From NCBI RefSeq assembly GCF_014898055.3, contig NW_023601433.1, positions 71,717,683-71,781,682 of the forward strand: DNA of 64,000 bases, given 5' to 3'. A program made the translations under genes and the position numbers. Below, one piece after another: positions 33,446 to 47,400 of the stretch. Numbering within the stretch: the stretch's first letter is position 1; each line of letters starts with the position of its first letter. This stretch comes from Talpa occidentalis (Eukaryota; Chordata; Mammalia; Eulipotyphla; Talpidae). The notes beneath the pieces are model-generated. The model was not told the DNA's origin. It saw only the letters and a list, made by a program, of their open reading frames with translations, and did not search any database.

Positions 33446-35549
33446 GTGAGTGCAGCCGCCGACCTGTCTTCCCCCCCTTGTCTGCTTCACGCCCAGTTTG
33501 CTCGTTGGCTCTGTCTGGCTAGCGGCATCTGTTTTCTTTAAGTAATGCTGGCTGTTTCAACAAGGGGGTGTGTTGGGGAAAGAGACCGGGTTTGGTTTGG
33601 GACACAAGCAGCTGGAGGAGAAGCAGGAAGCCCTGAGCCACGGTGGAGACTGGGGGTTCCCCAGAGCCCTCAAAAACCGCCTCTGTTCCTCTCCTCGGAG
33701 AAACGAGAAAAACAAGGGCAGACTAGTGAATTTTCAGAAAGCGACATTTCTTTGATTGAAACGACTATTCTTTCTTCTGAAACTAGATCCCTCTTGCCTT
33801 TGTGTCTGTGGGGAAATATCTTGTCTTTCATGAGATGAAAAGAGTAGATTTTGGTTTTCTTCACAGTGCACTTATAAAGCAAAAGTAGAAAGTTGAAATC
33901 CTCACATTGCATTCATTCCTCTATGTAAGAGGAAAAACCAAAGTTTTTCCTGGTGAAATGCCAACGTCTGGAAAACCATGCCTAGAGATGTATACAGTGC
34001 TTTTCAAGTCTTGTTTTGATGCTGAGACACACCTGCTGTGTGTGTCTGGGTAACTTGATTCCCTGTCCTGAGCCTCAGTTTCCTTGTCTGTGACTGTGGG
34101 TGTAGATGATGGTGGGTTTTGTGCCATCCATCAGGGCTCTGTGAATGGAAGGACTTAGAGGGGAACCACCACAGGTGAACCTTGAGTTTTCTAGAAAATT
34201 CCTTGTTGAGTTGAGAATGCCCTGAAGGGAAAGACTTGGGAATTGTTTTTCCCCCTGCTGAATGTTTGCAAATACTTTAGATGCCTTCTAACCCCAGGGA
34301 ATTTTCCTGTGCTCCTAAAAATATGTTAGGAAATGTTCTCCTGCAGCTGGCTTTTCCCGCCGCCTGCCCTCCCTCTGAGCCCCTGAGCAGTTCAAAGTCT
34401 AAGACCACCTGGTCCACACCTTTTCAACTTGGGCCTTTGGACACCATCATATTATACACACAAGGCTGCTTGTACTGATTGCTTTTATCTTCACATTTGT
34501 TTTTTAGTTCTAAAAATAATACGCGAACATGGTAGAAAGCTTAGAGAGTCCTGAAGATGACGTGGAAGAAGATAAGTAACTCATGGTCATTGGTGCTTAC
34601 GAGCTCTGCCATCTAAAGGGCCTGATGATCTTGGCACATCAGACTCTGGGTTTGGAGACAGGGATGCTGCGAGCCTGTGACTTAGAGTAAGAAACATCTA
34701 CTTGGTCTTTGCCCCTCTGTTCCTGCCACAGAGCTCCTAAAATGCTTGGAATTTCCTAAATGATAATAGTGTCTTGACATTGATAACAGAGAACCCCTCT
34801 CAGCCATACCCTGGTTCAAGTGAATGAGGTGATTTTTTTCAAAGGCCCCAAGGAGGGGTGCTGCTTGCCAGGGGGACCCGGCCTGGAACTAAGGGTTGGA
34901 AGTTGAACTGATTGTTGGTGACCAGGGATATGATCAATTGTGCATATGTAGTGAGGCCTCCATGAAAACTTTAAAAGATGGGAGTTCAGGGAGCTTGTGC
35001 TGGTGAAGACGTGGAGGTACTAGGGGAATGGTGGTTGGGAGACTGGGGAAGTTCCCCGCCTTTCCCAGGTGCCTTAATCTCTGCGTCACTTCCCTCCCTG
35101 TTCTCTCCTTTTATAATAAGCAAGATGTTTCTCTCAGTCCCATCAGCTGTGAGGCTTTCTAGCAAATTAGTTTCTCCTAAGGAGGGAGTTGTGGGAACTT
35201 CTGGTTTATATCATCAGTCAGGATCACAGGTGGCAAACGGGGCCCATGATTGGCATCTGAAGTGTGTGTGGTTGTGGGTGGGAGGCAGTCCTGTGGGTCT
35301 GAGCCCTCAGCCTGTGGAATCTGGGGCTTCCCCAGGTAAAGAGTGTCCGAATTCAGCTGGTGTAGGAGAATTATGTTGCAGAAAAGCACACACATTGGCG
35401 TGGGTGTCAGAATTGAGATTCACAGGTGACTAAGCTACAGTCCACCATCCCCAGGAACTTGAGGCTCAGCGTGGGCACCGGGCACATCAACACAGTTACC
35501 ATCATATGTTCATTCAACACATATTTACCAGCAGCAGTTTCGAGCTGAG
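33446..35549 (+). other. Intron, mostly unassigned
   Basis: A MIR-like forward piece lies at about 34020-34110 ('cctgtcctgagcctcagttt'). A LINE-like 'agttctaaaaataatacgcg' sits near 34506. The rest is unique sequence with no exon evidence. Confidence 0.55.
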
Positions 35550-35900
35550 CTCAGACACTCGGATTGCAGGGGCAAGAAGACAGACACAGCCTCCTGACCT
35601 CATGGACCTTGCAGCCTGGTGGTGACATGGCCTCTGCCCAAGGAATTGGAGCAAGGTCCATGTGTGTGTGAGGACAGGGTGATATACAGACCATGGGGCA
35701 CATGGCCTCATCTGGGATGGGGCATCCAGGAGAGCCTCCCGAGGACGCTGAGCCCTGTGTAGAAGCTAGCAGGTGATGCCCAGGTAGGGCTGGGGAAAAG
35801 TGCATCAGGCAGAGGAACAGCACTCGGAAAGGTCGGCGGCAGGTGTGAGAAAGGCCAGTGAACAGGCCCATGGCAGGTTCTGGGAAACGGCATGAGCTCA
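35550..35900 (+). repeat. Ancient L2-type interspersed repeat
   Basis: Phrases such as 'agcctggtggtgacatgg', 'gcatcaggcagaggaacag' and 'gaaaggccagtgaacaggc' follow the order of an old repeat also seen at about 38400, 47935, 54000 and 56210. I place it with LINE-2-type repeats from memory; the family name is uncertain. Confidence 0.5.
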
Positions 35901-38399
35901 GCCTGACCGATGGCTGGTGGGAGGATGGGGGAGGCTCTCAGCCTCACAGGAGCAGTCTTGGGGCTACACAGAAAAACACGTCCTCATCTCACTTTGCCCT
36001 AACTCTTAATAAGACCTTGGACAAATGTCTGCTCTTGGTGCCTCAGTTTCCCCATCTGGATCATGAAGAGGTGGGGTTGAGGTGATTTAGGAGGTATGCT
36101 GTGATGCTGAGAGAGATTCTACTCTGTCACCTGCCCCCTGTGGGTGACCAGGCCCTAGAGAATCGAGGAGCTATGGGGTCTCGCTGCTGGCTTTTCAATT
36201 TACCCATAATTTCTAGGGCCTTCTGAGCCACTGCAGACATGGTGGTAGGATTAGCTCTGTCTGGAATGGTTAGCTAAAAAATCTTGAGCTCCCAAGAATG
36301 CCTGAGATGTGGAAAATCCATAGCCTTTGGGCCTAGCTGCTGCTGGGTGCACACGTCTTTCCTCTGTCCACTGACAACATGAACATTTCCTCATCTCATT
36401 TAAAAACACTTGGTAAAACTCTGTTTAACGGCAACTGAGTATCATCTACCTGTCATCGACCTTGATTTATTAGCTCTTCTCCTGCCATTGGACACTTGGG
36501 CTCTCACTGTAGGTGCAACGTAGTGATCCCTGTTCTCAGCCTTAAATCTTACTTGCCTTTCAGGTTATTTCCTAAATCAGCTTCTTAGAAGGGGGCCACG
36601 CGTGGGCTGCAGCCGGTGTCTACAAAGTTGTCATTAGTTATAATGGGATATTGGTGGCTTCCTGTTGTTGGCTGAGTCTGGGGGGAGAAACTTCCCCTCA
36701 CATCTCCCCCCACTCACTGCCATCAGGTGTCGCTGGCCCAGCATCAGCTGGGAAGTGGGGGAGGGAGATCAAGTTTCTGTTTCAAATCATTAGTAATTGT
36801 AGCTGGTGGCTATGCCTGCCATAGCTGTTTTGAGTCACTTAATCTCTTTTGTTGCTGGGGTAACCTGACTAGACAGTGGCCTTGCTGGGGCATTGGCATC
36901 AAGCTGGTCTCTTTCACTTGTCAGTTACAGCATGTGATGGCCTCCCTCACCACCACCATTTCCACCAAGCACTTGCAGCATCCAGGCCTGTGTGAAATGC
37001 CTCTCATGGGTGTCTCATTATATCATCATAAGAATCCTCTGACTAGATCTCATTATTATCCTAACTCACAACTAGGGAAACTGAGGCCCAGAGAGGTTAA
37101 GCTGCCATTCGAGGTCTCCCTGCTAGGAAGTGTCAGAGCCTAGATTTGACCCTGGTCTTCCTCTATGTCATTTTATGTACTCTGTGGAGTCTGATCTTCT
37201 GGTTTCTCACTTGGGGAAACTGAGGCCCAGAGGCTGGAGGTGACCTGCCAGCTTATGGAAAGCTTTTTATTCATCTCAAGCTTTGCTCCAGCTGGCTGGT
37301 GAGCCTGGAGGCTGACTCCTACCTGGGCTCCTTCCTCCCTTCATGTCACCACAGCGAGGGCGTCGCTGGGTGTAACTTCTGCCTTCTCCAGGAAGGTGCT
37401 CTCTGACATGGAGACTGAGACCAAGGAGGTCGCTTGTGCTGGTGGCTGGGGTCCCACGACCTCCTTCTCGGATGCCTCCTCACCAGGATCTATGGGTCTG
37501 CGGGTTCCATGGCTCAGTCTCCGTGGAATGATGGGAAAGCCAATTTGTTTTTCCTTGTGGTTGAGTTTCATCTCATGTTTGACTTTATGCCCCCCCCATT
37601 TTATCTGTGGAAAAATGTCTAAATGTGGTTGGTTTGGCTGTTCTTCCCTCAGAAAGAGAGCTACTTGTTTATTTCGCTTTATCCCACACTCAGCCTGTCG
37701 TCACCTCCAGGAATAATACTAACAGCCGCGAGACAACAGCACGCATTGTTCTCTCTCCCTCCAGCACTTCCACACGTGGCATCAAGAGCAGTTCTCACAA
37801 TAACCCCAAGAGGGGGGGATTATTACTTTACAGAAGAGAAAACAGAATCTCAGAGTTTGAGTCCCCACCTGATATGACCCCCTGTGTGGAGTGGCTGTGG
37901 GCTTTCGTGTGGTGCCTGGGCCCAGCCGCACCAGCCAGTGATTACTGTTGCCAGTTTGAGGTTGACTAGCTCTTGATTCAAGTCTTGTGGCTTCAGTTTA
38001 TGCTAATGGTCTGGTTTAGCCTTTGACTGGTCTGTGGCTGAACTAGAAGAACTGGATGTTTCTGTACTGCTTGAGTTGGGCCTGAGGTTTGGGGATAGGA
38101 CAACTTGTATCTGGAGAGGTTTGCGTCTGATGAGGGACGTGGGCATCTAGAGCAGAGAGCAGGGCCTGGGGTCAGGCTGTCCCGGTTTCTGATTCCCACC
38201 TAGCTGCTTACCAGTGGAGTGTGGGGTCTCAGGCAGTACTCTTCACCACCCTGAAAGTCAGTTTTGCCATCTGTAGAATGGAAATAATGAGAGCACCTCC
38301 CTCATGGAAGGTCCCGAGTTTCAATGAAACAAAGCAGAGTTGGCCGATAGTAGGTACTGAAAAAGTGTCAGCAGCTGATCCCATGGCTGGACACTGAGT
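35901..38399 (+). other. Intron with several MIR remnants
   Basis: MIR pieces: forward about 36000-36090 ('ggtgcctcagtttccccatc'), reverse about 37050-37140 ('gaggcccagagaggttaagc') and about 37210-37250, and forward about 38175-38380. ORFs at 36727 and 37607 show no exon signals. Confidence 0.6.
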
Positions 38400-38830
38400 G
38401 TGTCCTCAATTCAGTCCAGTTAGCCACATGTGCCAGGCCCTCTTTGAGAACTTGGGATACACCAGAAGGTATAGATATCTGCCTCGGGGACTAGTATTCC
38501 AGCGAGGGGGTTCAGGCAGCAGACAATGGGCGTGTTACCTAAGATCACGATGTGGAGTGTCAGAAGGTGGGGCTGTGGGGAGAAGGGAGTAAGTAGATAA
38601 GAAGGCTAAGAGGATTTGGAAGGGCTGGACTACATGGCCTTCCTGAGAAGACAGCATTTGAACAGACTTTGAAAGAGGAGAGGGAATAGGGAAGAGGGAG
38701 TCACCAGTGCAAAGGCCCTGAGGCCTGAGTGTGCACAGGGCACTTTATAGAACAGGAAGAAGGCCAGGGTGGCTGGAGCAGTGAGTGAGGGGAGATGACT
38801 GGGCCTGGGTTTGCAGGGCCTCATGCACAG
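38400..38830 (+). repeat. Ancient L2-type interspersed repeat
   Basis: The order 'gccacatgtgccaggccctc', 'gaagacagcatttgaacaga', 'gcaaaggccctgaggcctga' and 'gaaggccagggtggctgg' is the best-preserved copy of the old repeat noted at 35550. Confidence 0.6.
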
Positions 38831-41529
38831 GGCCACTCAAAAAGCTTTGCCTCGTACTAGAAGGTGACAGCTATAAATGACTGTCACACTCTGACTTGGT
38901 TGGTTGCATGGAGCTGCCTCCCACTCCCATCGGGAAAACTGCTGGAGGATTAAGTCCTGTGGGACACATGGGGATTCGGCTTTGGAATTGTTGGGTTTGA
39001 CATATCTATCAATGCCAGTGTCATTGCACATGCCCCATCCTTTCCCAAGCCTCTTCCCTGATCACCTGCCCTCCCAGGTCTCAAGGTTTTGTTGGATGCT
39101 TGGGAGGGGATCTTAAAGGCCCTCTCACGAAGGTTAAATCACCAAGCTCATGTTGTGAGATTCTCTAGCTCCTTAGACATTTCCCAGCATTTCTGAACTG
39201 CAGAAAGAGGCATTTATAGCCTTTTAAGCTCAGACAGCTCTGCTGTGTTCCACTGTAGGGTTTATGAATATTCAGTTGGACCAAGGCCAGCACCCTTGGC
39301 ACCTGGCTCGTTGTGACAACTCCCCACACTTTCCCATCTGTTATGATCCCCCTACCCCAGCAGGACCATCTCCCCCCCTGTTAGTTTGCCTGATCCTTGA
39401 TGTAAAATGAAAAGAGAGACATGTGATGCTGGTGGCTCCCAGGCCTGGACCCACTGGCTGATCCTCGGTGGGCCTCAGCCACTGGCTGTGCCATCAGAAC
39501 TTTGTGCCGAGGGGTGACATGACCCTGCTCTTGGAGGAGGTCTTCTAGGCTAGCAGCCCTGGCTTGTCCCAAAGGAGCCACTGCTGGATTTCAGACATTC
39601 CAGGGCTCAGAGCAGCTAGAATGCCATTCCTGTGACTACCTAAAGGAATGGTAAATGCAGAGTAGACGCTCTGGAGGGGTGGGCATTTGGGCAAAACTGC
39701 CGGGAGCCAGGAGTCCAGGGTGTAATTGCTGTGTGATCCTGTGACAACTGCTTGCCCTCTCTGGGTCTCACTTTCTTTATTGATATAATAAAGGACTGGA
39801 CTGGATTCTCCCTAAGGTTTTTTCCTTGTGCACTATCTCCCAGTTCTAGGAAATCAGTAACAAACAGAACTTTGGAGTAAGACAGACCTGGATTCAAATC
39901 TACCATTCCCTGCCTTGGGACCTTGAAAGAGTGACTTCCTGTCTTAGCCACTTTTCTCATCTGGGTTTGAGAAATCCCCCTTTCTCAAATGGGGACTTAT
40001 GTCAGCCTCTTGTTGTGGGACTAGTAGGTAGAGCCCCTGGCACATAGCTTACCCTCCTTCCAAGGGTATTGTTTGAACCACCCAGTAGATGTTGCCCCCT
40101 TCCCAGGCAGAATGAGTTCCAAATCTGGTCACTAGAGGGCGCTCCTGCCCTGACAAATCAGCGCTAGGGCTGCCTTTTTTAATAAGAGCGCTGGGCACAT
40201 TTAGGCCCCTGAGGCTGGGTAACTCCATCCAGGCAGGTGCGCTCACCCCCAATTTACAGATCAGGACACATGGGAGAGACTTGACTTGACTAAGGTCGTA
40301 CAGCGGGGAGGCGTCAGAACTGGGTTTCCGGGGACAGGGCTTTTTATACACTGGAGCTCAGGTGTCTACCCCTTATGTCTCTGTAGCCTGAGTTCTAAGG
40401 TCCACAAAGGCTGAGGAGTCATGGAAAAGCCCTCAACATTAGCCTTGGTGGGATCGCCTGGCCTCAGGTCGTTTCCGCTCCAGCATCAGGATAGTTTGTG
40501 GTGTGTCAGTGATGGATGGGAAGAGTTTTCTCAATCCTAAATCCTAGCATGTTGGTGCTTGGAGAGCAGCTCCACCTGTCTTTTGGTGTGGTTTTTTTTT
40601 TTTTTTTTTTTTTTGTTTTAGTAGCAAATCTGGCTTCAGACCATTGGGAATGAAGGGATCAAGGGCTTGATGCCGGCCATTGCCTGTTCGTTCTGCCACC
40701 GCTTTTGTCACTGGGGGGTAAAGGGATTTTTCAGAGCTGGAAAGGGATCTGGATTTGCGAGTTTTCAGATGTGATGGACACATGGTTTTGTGTTGGAGGA
40801 ACTGATGAATAGGAGGCAGCCTGGACTACTAACTGAGAATCACTGACTTGGGAGCCAGGATGCTGGGATCTGATCCTGGCTGTGTGACCTTGTGCCATGC
40901 TCTGGCCCTCTCTGGACCTGCCACTTCCTTTCTGACATGCAGGCCTTCGCTGTTCTCAGAGCTGGCTTGTGCTCACCCCTGTTGAGGGCCTGCTCTGGGC
41001 TGGGCCCTGGGCTGCCTCTCAGAGCCTGAGTAGGACAAGAGGGAAGGGCATTCAGGGGGTACATGTGGGGAGACCTGGTAGTTCCTGAGGAGGGGGAGAT
41101 TTGAGGACCCCAAAGGGCACAATGCAGCTCTTGCCTCAAGGGTGAAGTAATGCATGCATGAGAGAGTTGTCAGGGAATTTGGTCTAAATTATTAGTTTAA
41201 AAAAACTTTGCCTTTTTTTTTTTTTTTTTTTAAGGAAACCTGATGTGTATAAAAATTGAGGTGGGGAGGGCAGCTGCTTGCAGATGTGATCTATGTAATG
41301 GTATATTACTATTTTGTATTAAACATACTTATGTAAAAAGTAAAAGCATATTCACATTACATAATGTTTCATAGTTACATTGGATTGCGGGAGGGGGAGT
41401 CATGATGTTTCCGACAACCTAATACTATCAATGTAATATAGCATAATTGTATGTAATATAGTAATATACTATAATATAAATATAATTTAGTAATAGGAGA
41501 CCCTTGCTTGCCATTCCAGTGAGCCAGTG
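38831..41529 (+). other. Intron with MIRs, two oligo-T runs and an AT-rich patch
   Basis: Forward MIRs lie at about 39715-39860 and 39868-40060, a reverse MIR at about 40230-40330, and a forward MIR at about 40840-40940. T runs occupy 40592-40614 and 41213-41231. The region 41320-41500 is AT-rich and unassigned. Confidence 0.65.
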
Positions 41530-41850
41530 CAGATATAAGCCACCACAGACTAGGGTGGGGGGAAGGCCTTAAACAACAGAAATGTATTTTCTCACAGTCT
41601 TGGGGCTGGAAACCCAAGATCAAGGTCTCTGCCAGGTTGGTTCTCCTTGCTCTGTGGCTTGCCTTCTTCTCACGTGACCTTGTCTCTGTGCACAGAATCT
41701 GTGTATGTCTAAATCTCCTCTTCCTGTAATTGAAGGACAGCAGTCAGGATGGATCAGCACCCATTCTAACAGTCTCATTTTAACTTTATCACCTCTTTTA
41801 AGACTGTATATCTAAGCACAGTCACATTCTGAGGCCCAGTGGAAGTACAG
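41530..41850 (-). mobile_element. MaLR (MLT1-class) LTR remnant
   Basis: The plus strand reads 'ccacagactagggtggggg', 'ttaaacaacagaaatgtatt', 'ctcacagtcttggggctgga' and 'cagtcacattctgaggc', the reverse of a MaLR LTR in the expected order. Confidence 0.8.
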
Positions 41851-43774
41851 TTCAGCCAAGCAAAGCCCTTTCCGTTACTTCATTTTATCCTCACAACAGC
41901 CCTGGGAGGAAGATGCTGCCACCCCTATGTTACAGGGGAAGAAACCGATGCTCAGAGAGGTTAGGCCACTTGCAGAAGATCACGCAGCGGGTCAGTGGTG
42001 GAGCTGAGCCTTCATCCCACCTGTCTTGTCTTGGAGCTCTGGCTATGTTAGTTTATGTTTATGATTTGACTTTAATCCCAGGGATACCTTTTTTCACCTT
42101 TCACATTCTTTTGAATTTTCTATTTCCTCATTGCTTCTCTGTACTCTGCCCTGCCCTTGTTTTTGGTGTGATTGAAAAAGACCCAGAGGGGGAAGGAAGG
42201 ACCTTGCCAGACCCCAGTGCTGCCCCAGCATGCCTGGGCTCGACCCAGCCTGTTGGCCAGTTTCCCAAGGGTGTGTTGTGGGGGGCACCTGCTCCCAGCT
42301 CTGCCCCTGACCTCCCATGTTTGCCGAGAGCAGCCTGGGCCCAGTGAAAGCCTCCTTTGTCCTCTGGTTCATCCCTCCCGGAGGCATGACCTAAGTCCCA
42401 TCTTGGGAACAAAGTGATGACCTGCCACCTGAGTCCAGGTCAGCCCTTTAGCCCACGGTCTCCCAGGCTAATGAGGAAGGGGGGTGGCTTGGTTACGGGG
42501 ACCAAGTGTCCTATTACTGAGGGAAGATTCTGGGGCTCCTGTGTACATAGAACTTTGCAGTTGATCATGTTGTTCCATGGTTTCCAAATCAGTGGATCCT
42601 CCCAGGTCCTAGAGGGGGTACAGGGTGGGACGTAGAGAGGACATAGCCTGTGGGCTAGGTATCTGTTGTCACAGTGAACCAGCCTCTGTTTATCATGCTT
42701 GTTTTATTAGGTGGGTCAGGAAATGAGGCAGGGCTCGGTGGGGACAACTGTGGTGCAGTATTTGGGATCTCAGCTGGGAGCCCTGAACAGCTGGGGCTGG
42801 ACTCATCCCATCGCTTCTTCACCTGCCTGTCTGGAGCCTAACGTGTTTATGAGTTGACTTCAGGGGCAGCTTCCCTGGGACTGTTGACCAGGCTCCTAAT
42901 TGTGGCCACTGCCAGAGCCTGGGCTTCCTCCTGACATGGCGGCTCAGGGCGAGTGTCAAGGCCAACAAGGCAGATGCTTTATTATTCATGACGGCAGCAG
43001 CCTTGAAGTCACGCCGTGCTCTCTCTGCTATTCTCTGCCAGTTGACGCCATCACAAGCCCCCCAGCTTCAAGGGTTGGGGTGTGTTTGTGAACGAATTTG
43101 TAACCACTTTTCAAAATAGTACTAGGACTAAAGTAAACATCCCAGGTAATGTTTTTGGAGCACTGACTATGTGCCGCAGGCCAAGTGCTTCATGTGAATG
43201 AGCCTGTGTAACCCACCCCCCGACACCAGAGGTGGTGGATGCCAAGCTGTTGTTTCCTTGTCAGCCTTCGGCCCGAGAGGGTAGCAGGATGGAGGGAAGT
43301 GCACAGGGCTGCCAGCAGTGTGGTGTTGATCATGCCACTGTCGGAAGCTGTGGGATGTTATTTTTTTTCTTCCTCCACTAAACTTAGAATATTCCTTGAG
43401 TTCTTGAAAATTCTCACTTAGACGTCTGATTCATCTCCTCCTCACTCACCGGTTCTTCCCTTTGGTGTTTATTTCGAGCAGCTTCTCTCTCCCTGTGTGC
43501 TGTGTCCCCTCCACCACAGCCTTTTCTACAATGCAGCTGTACGGGAAGGGCGTGTTGCAAACTTCCAACTGCCTTGTCTACCTTGGAACTTTTAAGAAAC
43601 CATCTGTGGGGACTTGTGGTCTGATGGGGCAACCAGGTCACCATGTACTCCTGCAGGTGCTGGTTCTTCGAGTCATCTGCCTCCCCAGGTCTGACACACG
43701 ATAGCTGCCCAATCTGCTTTTGGTGAGCTGAACCATAAATGACGATGAATGCCAGCTCTTCACAAATATATCCT
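41851..43774 (+). other. Intron, unassigned with MIR traces
   Basis: A reverse MIR lies at about 41880-42010 ('ctcagagaggttaggccact'), and an L2/MIR-like piece at about 43145-43260 ('ggagcactgactatgtgccg'). ORFs at 41913, 42094 and 43414 lack exon signals. Confidence 0.55.
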
Positions 43775-44430
43775 CCCTTATGCACACCTGTAGGCACACA
43801 GTAGACACCCAGTAAGTGTTGACTTCACTGAATGCATGAATACTGAATGGATGGGCGAGACTGAGCTCAGCAACCATGCTTTATGTCTGTGTCTCTGTCA
43901 AATGATAAAGTGCTTGTCACCCATTTATTCCATCAGTGAATGTTACACTGAATGAATGAATGAGCCACTAAAGTGAACTCTTCACCAGATGTATCTTATT
44001 TCACGTTTCTATCCATAGTGCTTAACCGAGGGCCATGCACACAGCAAGTGCTCAATAATTGTTTATAGAACTGAATGAAAGAAAGAATGAATAGAAAGAA
44101 TGACCTCTTCATCAGGTACCTTATCTTGTTCATCTATGTCTCTAGCTTTTAGCACAGTCTTACACACAGTAGGGGCTCATTAAATGTTAAATGAATTGGG
44201 TGACTAAGTGAACAAAAGTGACACTTCTTGAGGGTAGAGACATGTCTTATTTGTTTCCCTAGAACAGGGCTTGGCATGCAGTAGGTGCTCAATAAATGCA
44301 TGTTGAGCTGAATATGTGAATGAGTGACTCCAAAAGAAACTTTTGGAGGGTAGGACCCATATGTTGTTCATTTCTTTGCTCAGGGCCGGGGATACAGCAG
44401 GTGTTTAGCGAGTGCTTCCTGTGCTGACCT
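43775..44430 (+). repeat. Tandem array of L2-tail-like units
   Basis: About five or six head-to-tail units of about 111-125 bp. Each contains a form of 'ttagcacagtcttacacaca', then 'cagtaggtgctcaataaatg' and 'ctgaatgaatgaatgag', which is the 3'-end text of LINE-2. Anchor positions of the 'cacagtag' step are 43794, 44038, 44163, 44274 and 44391, with a weaker unit near 43918. Units are diverged, so the array is old. Confidence 0.75.
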
Positions 44431-47400
44431 TTGTAGGAGTGTCCATCCCTGAGAAGGGGTTGGGGTGGGAAGGTGGACTGGCTGGACCTCACCCGTCTCG
44501 GTCTCCCGCCTGCCTGGCCCCGCTGCAGACTTTTCCTGTTGTTCCTGTCTGCACAGGTGGACAGGAAATCCCCAAGGGCCCGCCTGAGAGCCGCTTCCCA
44601 TATTTGCTTCATACTGGACCTGCCTTGAGTGGGACCAAGGCGCCACGCTGAGCCCCAGCGCCATCTGGCCATGGAACAGTACCCCCCAGGGACCCTTCTT
44701 CCTGACCATATTAGCGGTTCTATTTTAGAATCGACTGCACAGCTTGTGCCAGGCAAGTGAGGCCTGGGAGAATTTTCTTCTCTGAGCCGCCCCTAAAGTC
44801 ACCTCGTTCTGATGCTGGCCAGGCCTGTTAACCCTTTGACAGCTGAGTAGCAGGCCCAGAGCAGAGCCAAGACTTTGGGGTCTGAGGGAGGAGGAGGGTT
44901 CAAATCTACCTGTGATTCACATCCACAAAAAAACAACAAAACTGCTTACTTCTGCCTTAGAGTCTCTCATTTACAAAATGGCTGTAGTAATAAGCCTTTG
45001 TTTTGGGGGCTCCTGTTGTTTCAAACTCTTTACACTAAGGCTGTCTACCCCCAGAGATATGATTTCAGGAAATTCCCAGACTGTTTAAAGCACTGTATGT
45101 TCCCATCAGTTTTGGAAGGCAAGGTTTGGGTCCACATTCCCCAGAAGCAGAACCCGAGGCTGGGATTCCCATGCACACGATTTCAGGATGGACAGGCCGC
45201 CTGAGGCCTGGAACACCTCTGGATGGCGACTAGCATCATGGAAGGAGCCTGCCTTGGAGCCGCAGGGTGGCCCTCCCACCACTGGCCAGCGCCTGTGTAG
45301 AGAAGAGGCTGTGAGCTGTGGCAGGCAGCACCCCAGCACCCGCGAACCTGAGCAGGGCCAGCAGTAACAACTGCATCCAGCCAGGCTCGTGGACTCGATT
45401 CAGTGAGATGCTGGGTGTACCTAGCATGTAGTTAATGCTCAATAATTCCTAATTTGGTAAAAATGGAAAGCTCTTAAGACAAATGGGCTGTCTCATGTGA
45501 ATATATATGCCGGTTCCTTTAGGGGCCAGTGTATGAGCCCCCGAGGCCTTGAGGCTCTGTGGGGGGGAGGGTGCAGACGTGTGCCCCATGTTCCCTGCCC
45601 CCACTGGCAGACATTAATGTGTGGTCCTTAGTCTCCACGTACCAGAAGGAAGATGGGTCAGTTTAGGGGGAGAAATTTAGCACGAATGATGTCCAAACAT
45701 TTAACATAAGCAGTTTATGTTTTTAATCGCAAAAGTGATCCAGAGACGTGGTAAATATTTCCAACCACGCACAGCAGTAGTCTAAGGAAAAATAGTCTCC
45801 CTGGCCCCTCCAGCTCACAGCCTCGTCCCCAGAACTAGTGACTGTGTCACGCATGACCTTTCAGGAATATTCTCTGCACATGTGGCGGTGCATATATTTG
45901 TACCCTCCTAGATAGATACACATTTTTAAAAACACATGCCAGGCCTTGCTATACGTAGTGTTCTTATGCCCGGATTATTCTTTCCCCATGAGCACATCAG
46001 GTCTGTGTCATCCTTTCTGATGGGGTTTACTGAGCCCGTCCCCATTAAAGGGACGTGTAGGTCACCCAGGTTCTTCTGTGCCTGCAAAACAAGCTGCAGA
46101 GACATCTCCGGCAGGCCTCTTGGTGCCCTCCTATATTGCTTCTGTGGGAGAAATGCCTAGCTGTGGCCTTGCTGCATCCTGTGAAGGTTGACTAGGGTTT
46201 TTCCCGGTGGGCTGGGGTGGGGGGCAAGAGGGTGAGGGAGCAGTGTTTTGGACACCTGAGCCTGGCCCACAACCTGAAACATCCCCAGCACTCCAACCCC
46301 AGTTGGGTTTCCAGGTAACTGGGAGGGTAAGTTAGCTCAGGGCTTGGCTAAATCTAGTTCCCTCATCTTCCAGTCTTTCCCCCACATTTGTTTTGAAAGT
46401 TGAAATCTCAGATGCCTCCCAGACTCCTTTAGCCTTTTAGGATGTGGCCTCCCTTTGGGAAAATCTCACAGAGAGGTTTCCAGAGGTCTATTTAGGAGAG
46501 TCAGCTGGGGGCTGGTTCCTACTTTCTCTGTAAGGCAAAAAGAATTCTGAATGCTTGCTGTATGCCAGACATGGTGCCAGGCAATTCCCTGTCATCTCTT
46601 TGGATTTCTATAGTTCCTTCATCAGATAGTATTGTCATCACTATTTTATCACAAGCTCAAAGGGGTGTGGTCATGTTACAGGGCAACCCTGCTCTAAAAT
46701 GAGTTGCCTGACTCTGGGTCCTCACCCGTGTGCTTAAAAGGGACTTACACTGCAGGCACACACAAAAAGGTAACAAAAGGTTTATTTACAAGGGAAAGGG
46801 AAATGAGGAAATGTATAACTCAGGGAGAAAAGAGGAAGATAAATTCTTAAATGTGCCCTACCCATTCTGCCGACCTAGAATCCCAAAAGACCTGCCAAGA
46901 CCAAACTTGCCTGGCCAAGAGCAGGAGCCAAGGGAGCCCCAACCCCCCTAACATGTATGGTTTTTATTTACAAACAGAGAAAATGGCTGCTTAACTCCAC
47001 CCTTAGGTCCTCGCAACTTCCCTTTGGGGATCATAGGATTTGTAGTTCCCGGTGTCTTGATGGAGTCAGGGTGTCATCCACAAAGCCTGTATGGAATTAG
47101 CTCAGGACATTCTTTCCCCCTAATAGTCACATAGCCAGTGAATGGGGGGTCTACATGATCCCACCTTTTCTCTTCTCCCTGATCCTCCTTGCTGGAAATG
47201 TTCTTCCAATGGATGTCTATCCTTTGGGCCGCAGACTCCAGAAGGACGGGATCGGCCTCCGTCTCCTTCACTGCAATATCCCCGGAGTCCAGCACAGGGC
47301 CTGATTAACAGGTAGGTAGTCAATGAATGTTTGTGGAATGACTAAGTGAACTAGTGAAGGTTAGACAAGTATTAGTCTGTTCCATTATAAATAAAGATGC

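Noticed and set aside
43730..44430. CRISPR-like or regulatory repeat array
   Set aside because: The units are full-length diverged retroelement tails in a mammalian intron, not short identical repeats with unique spacers.
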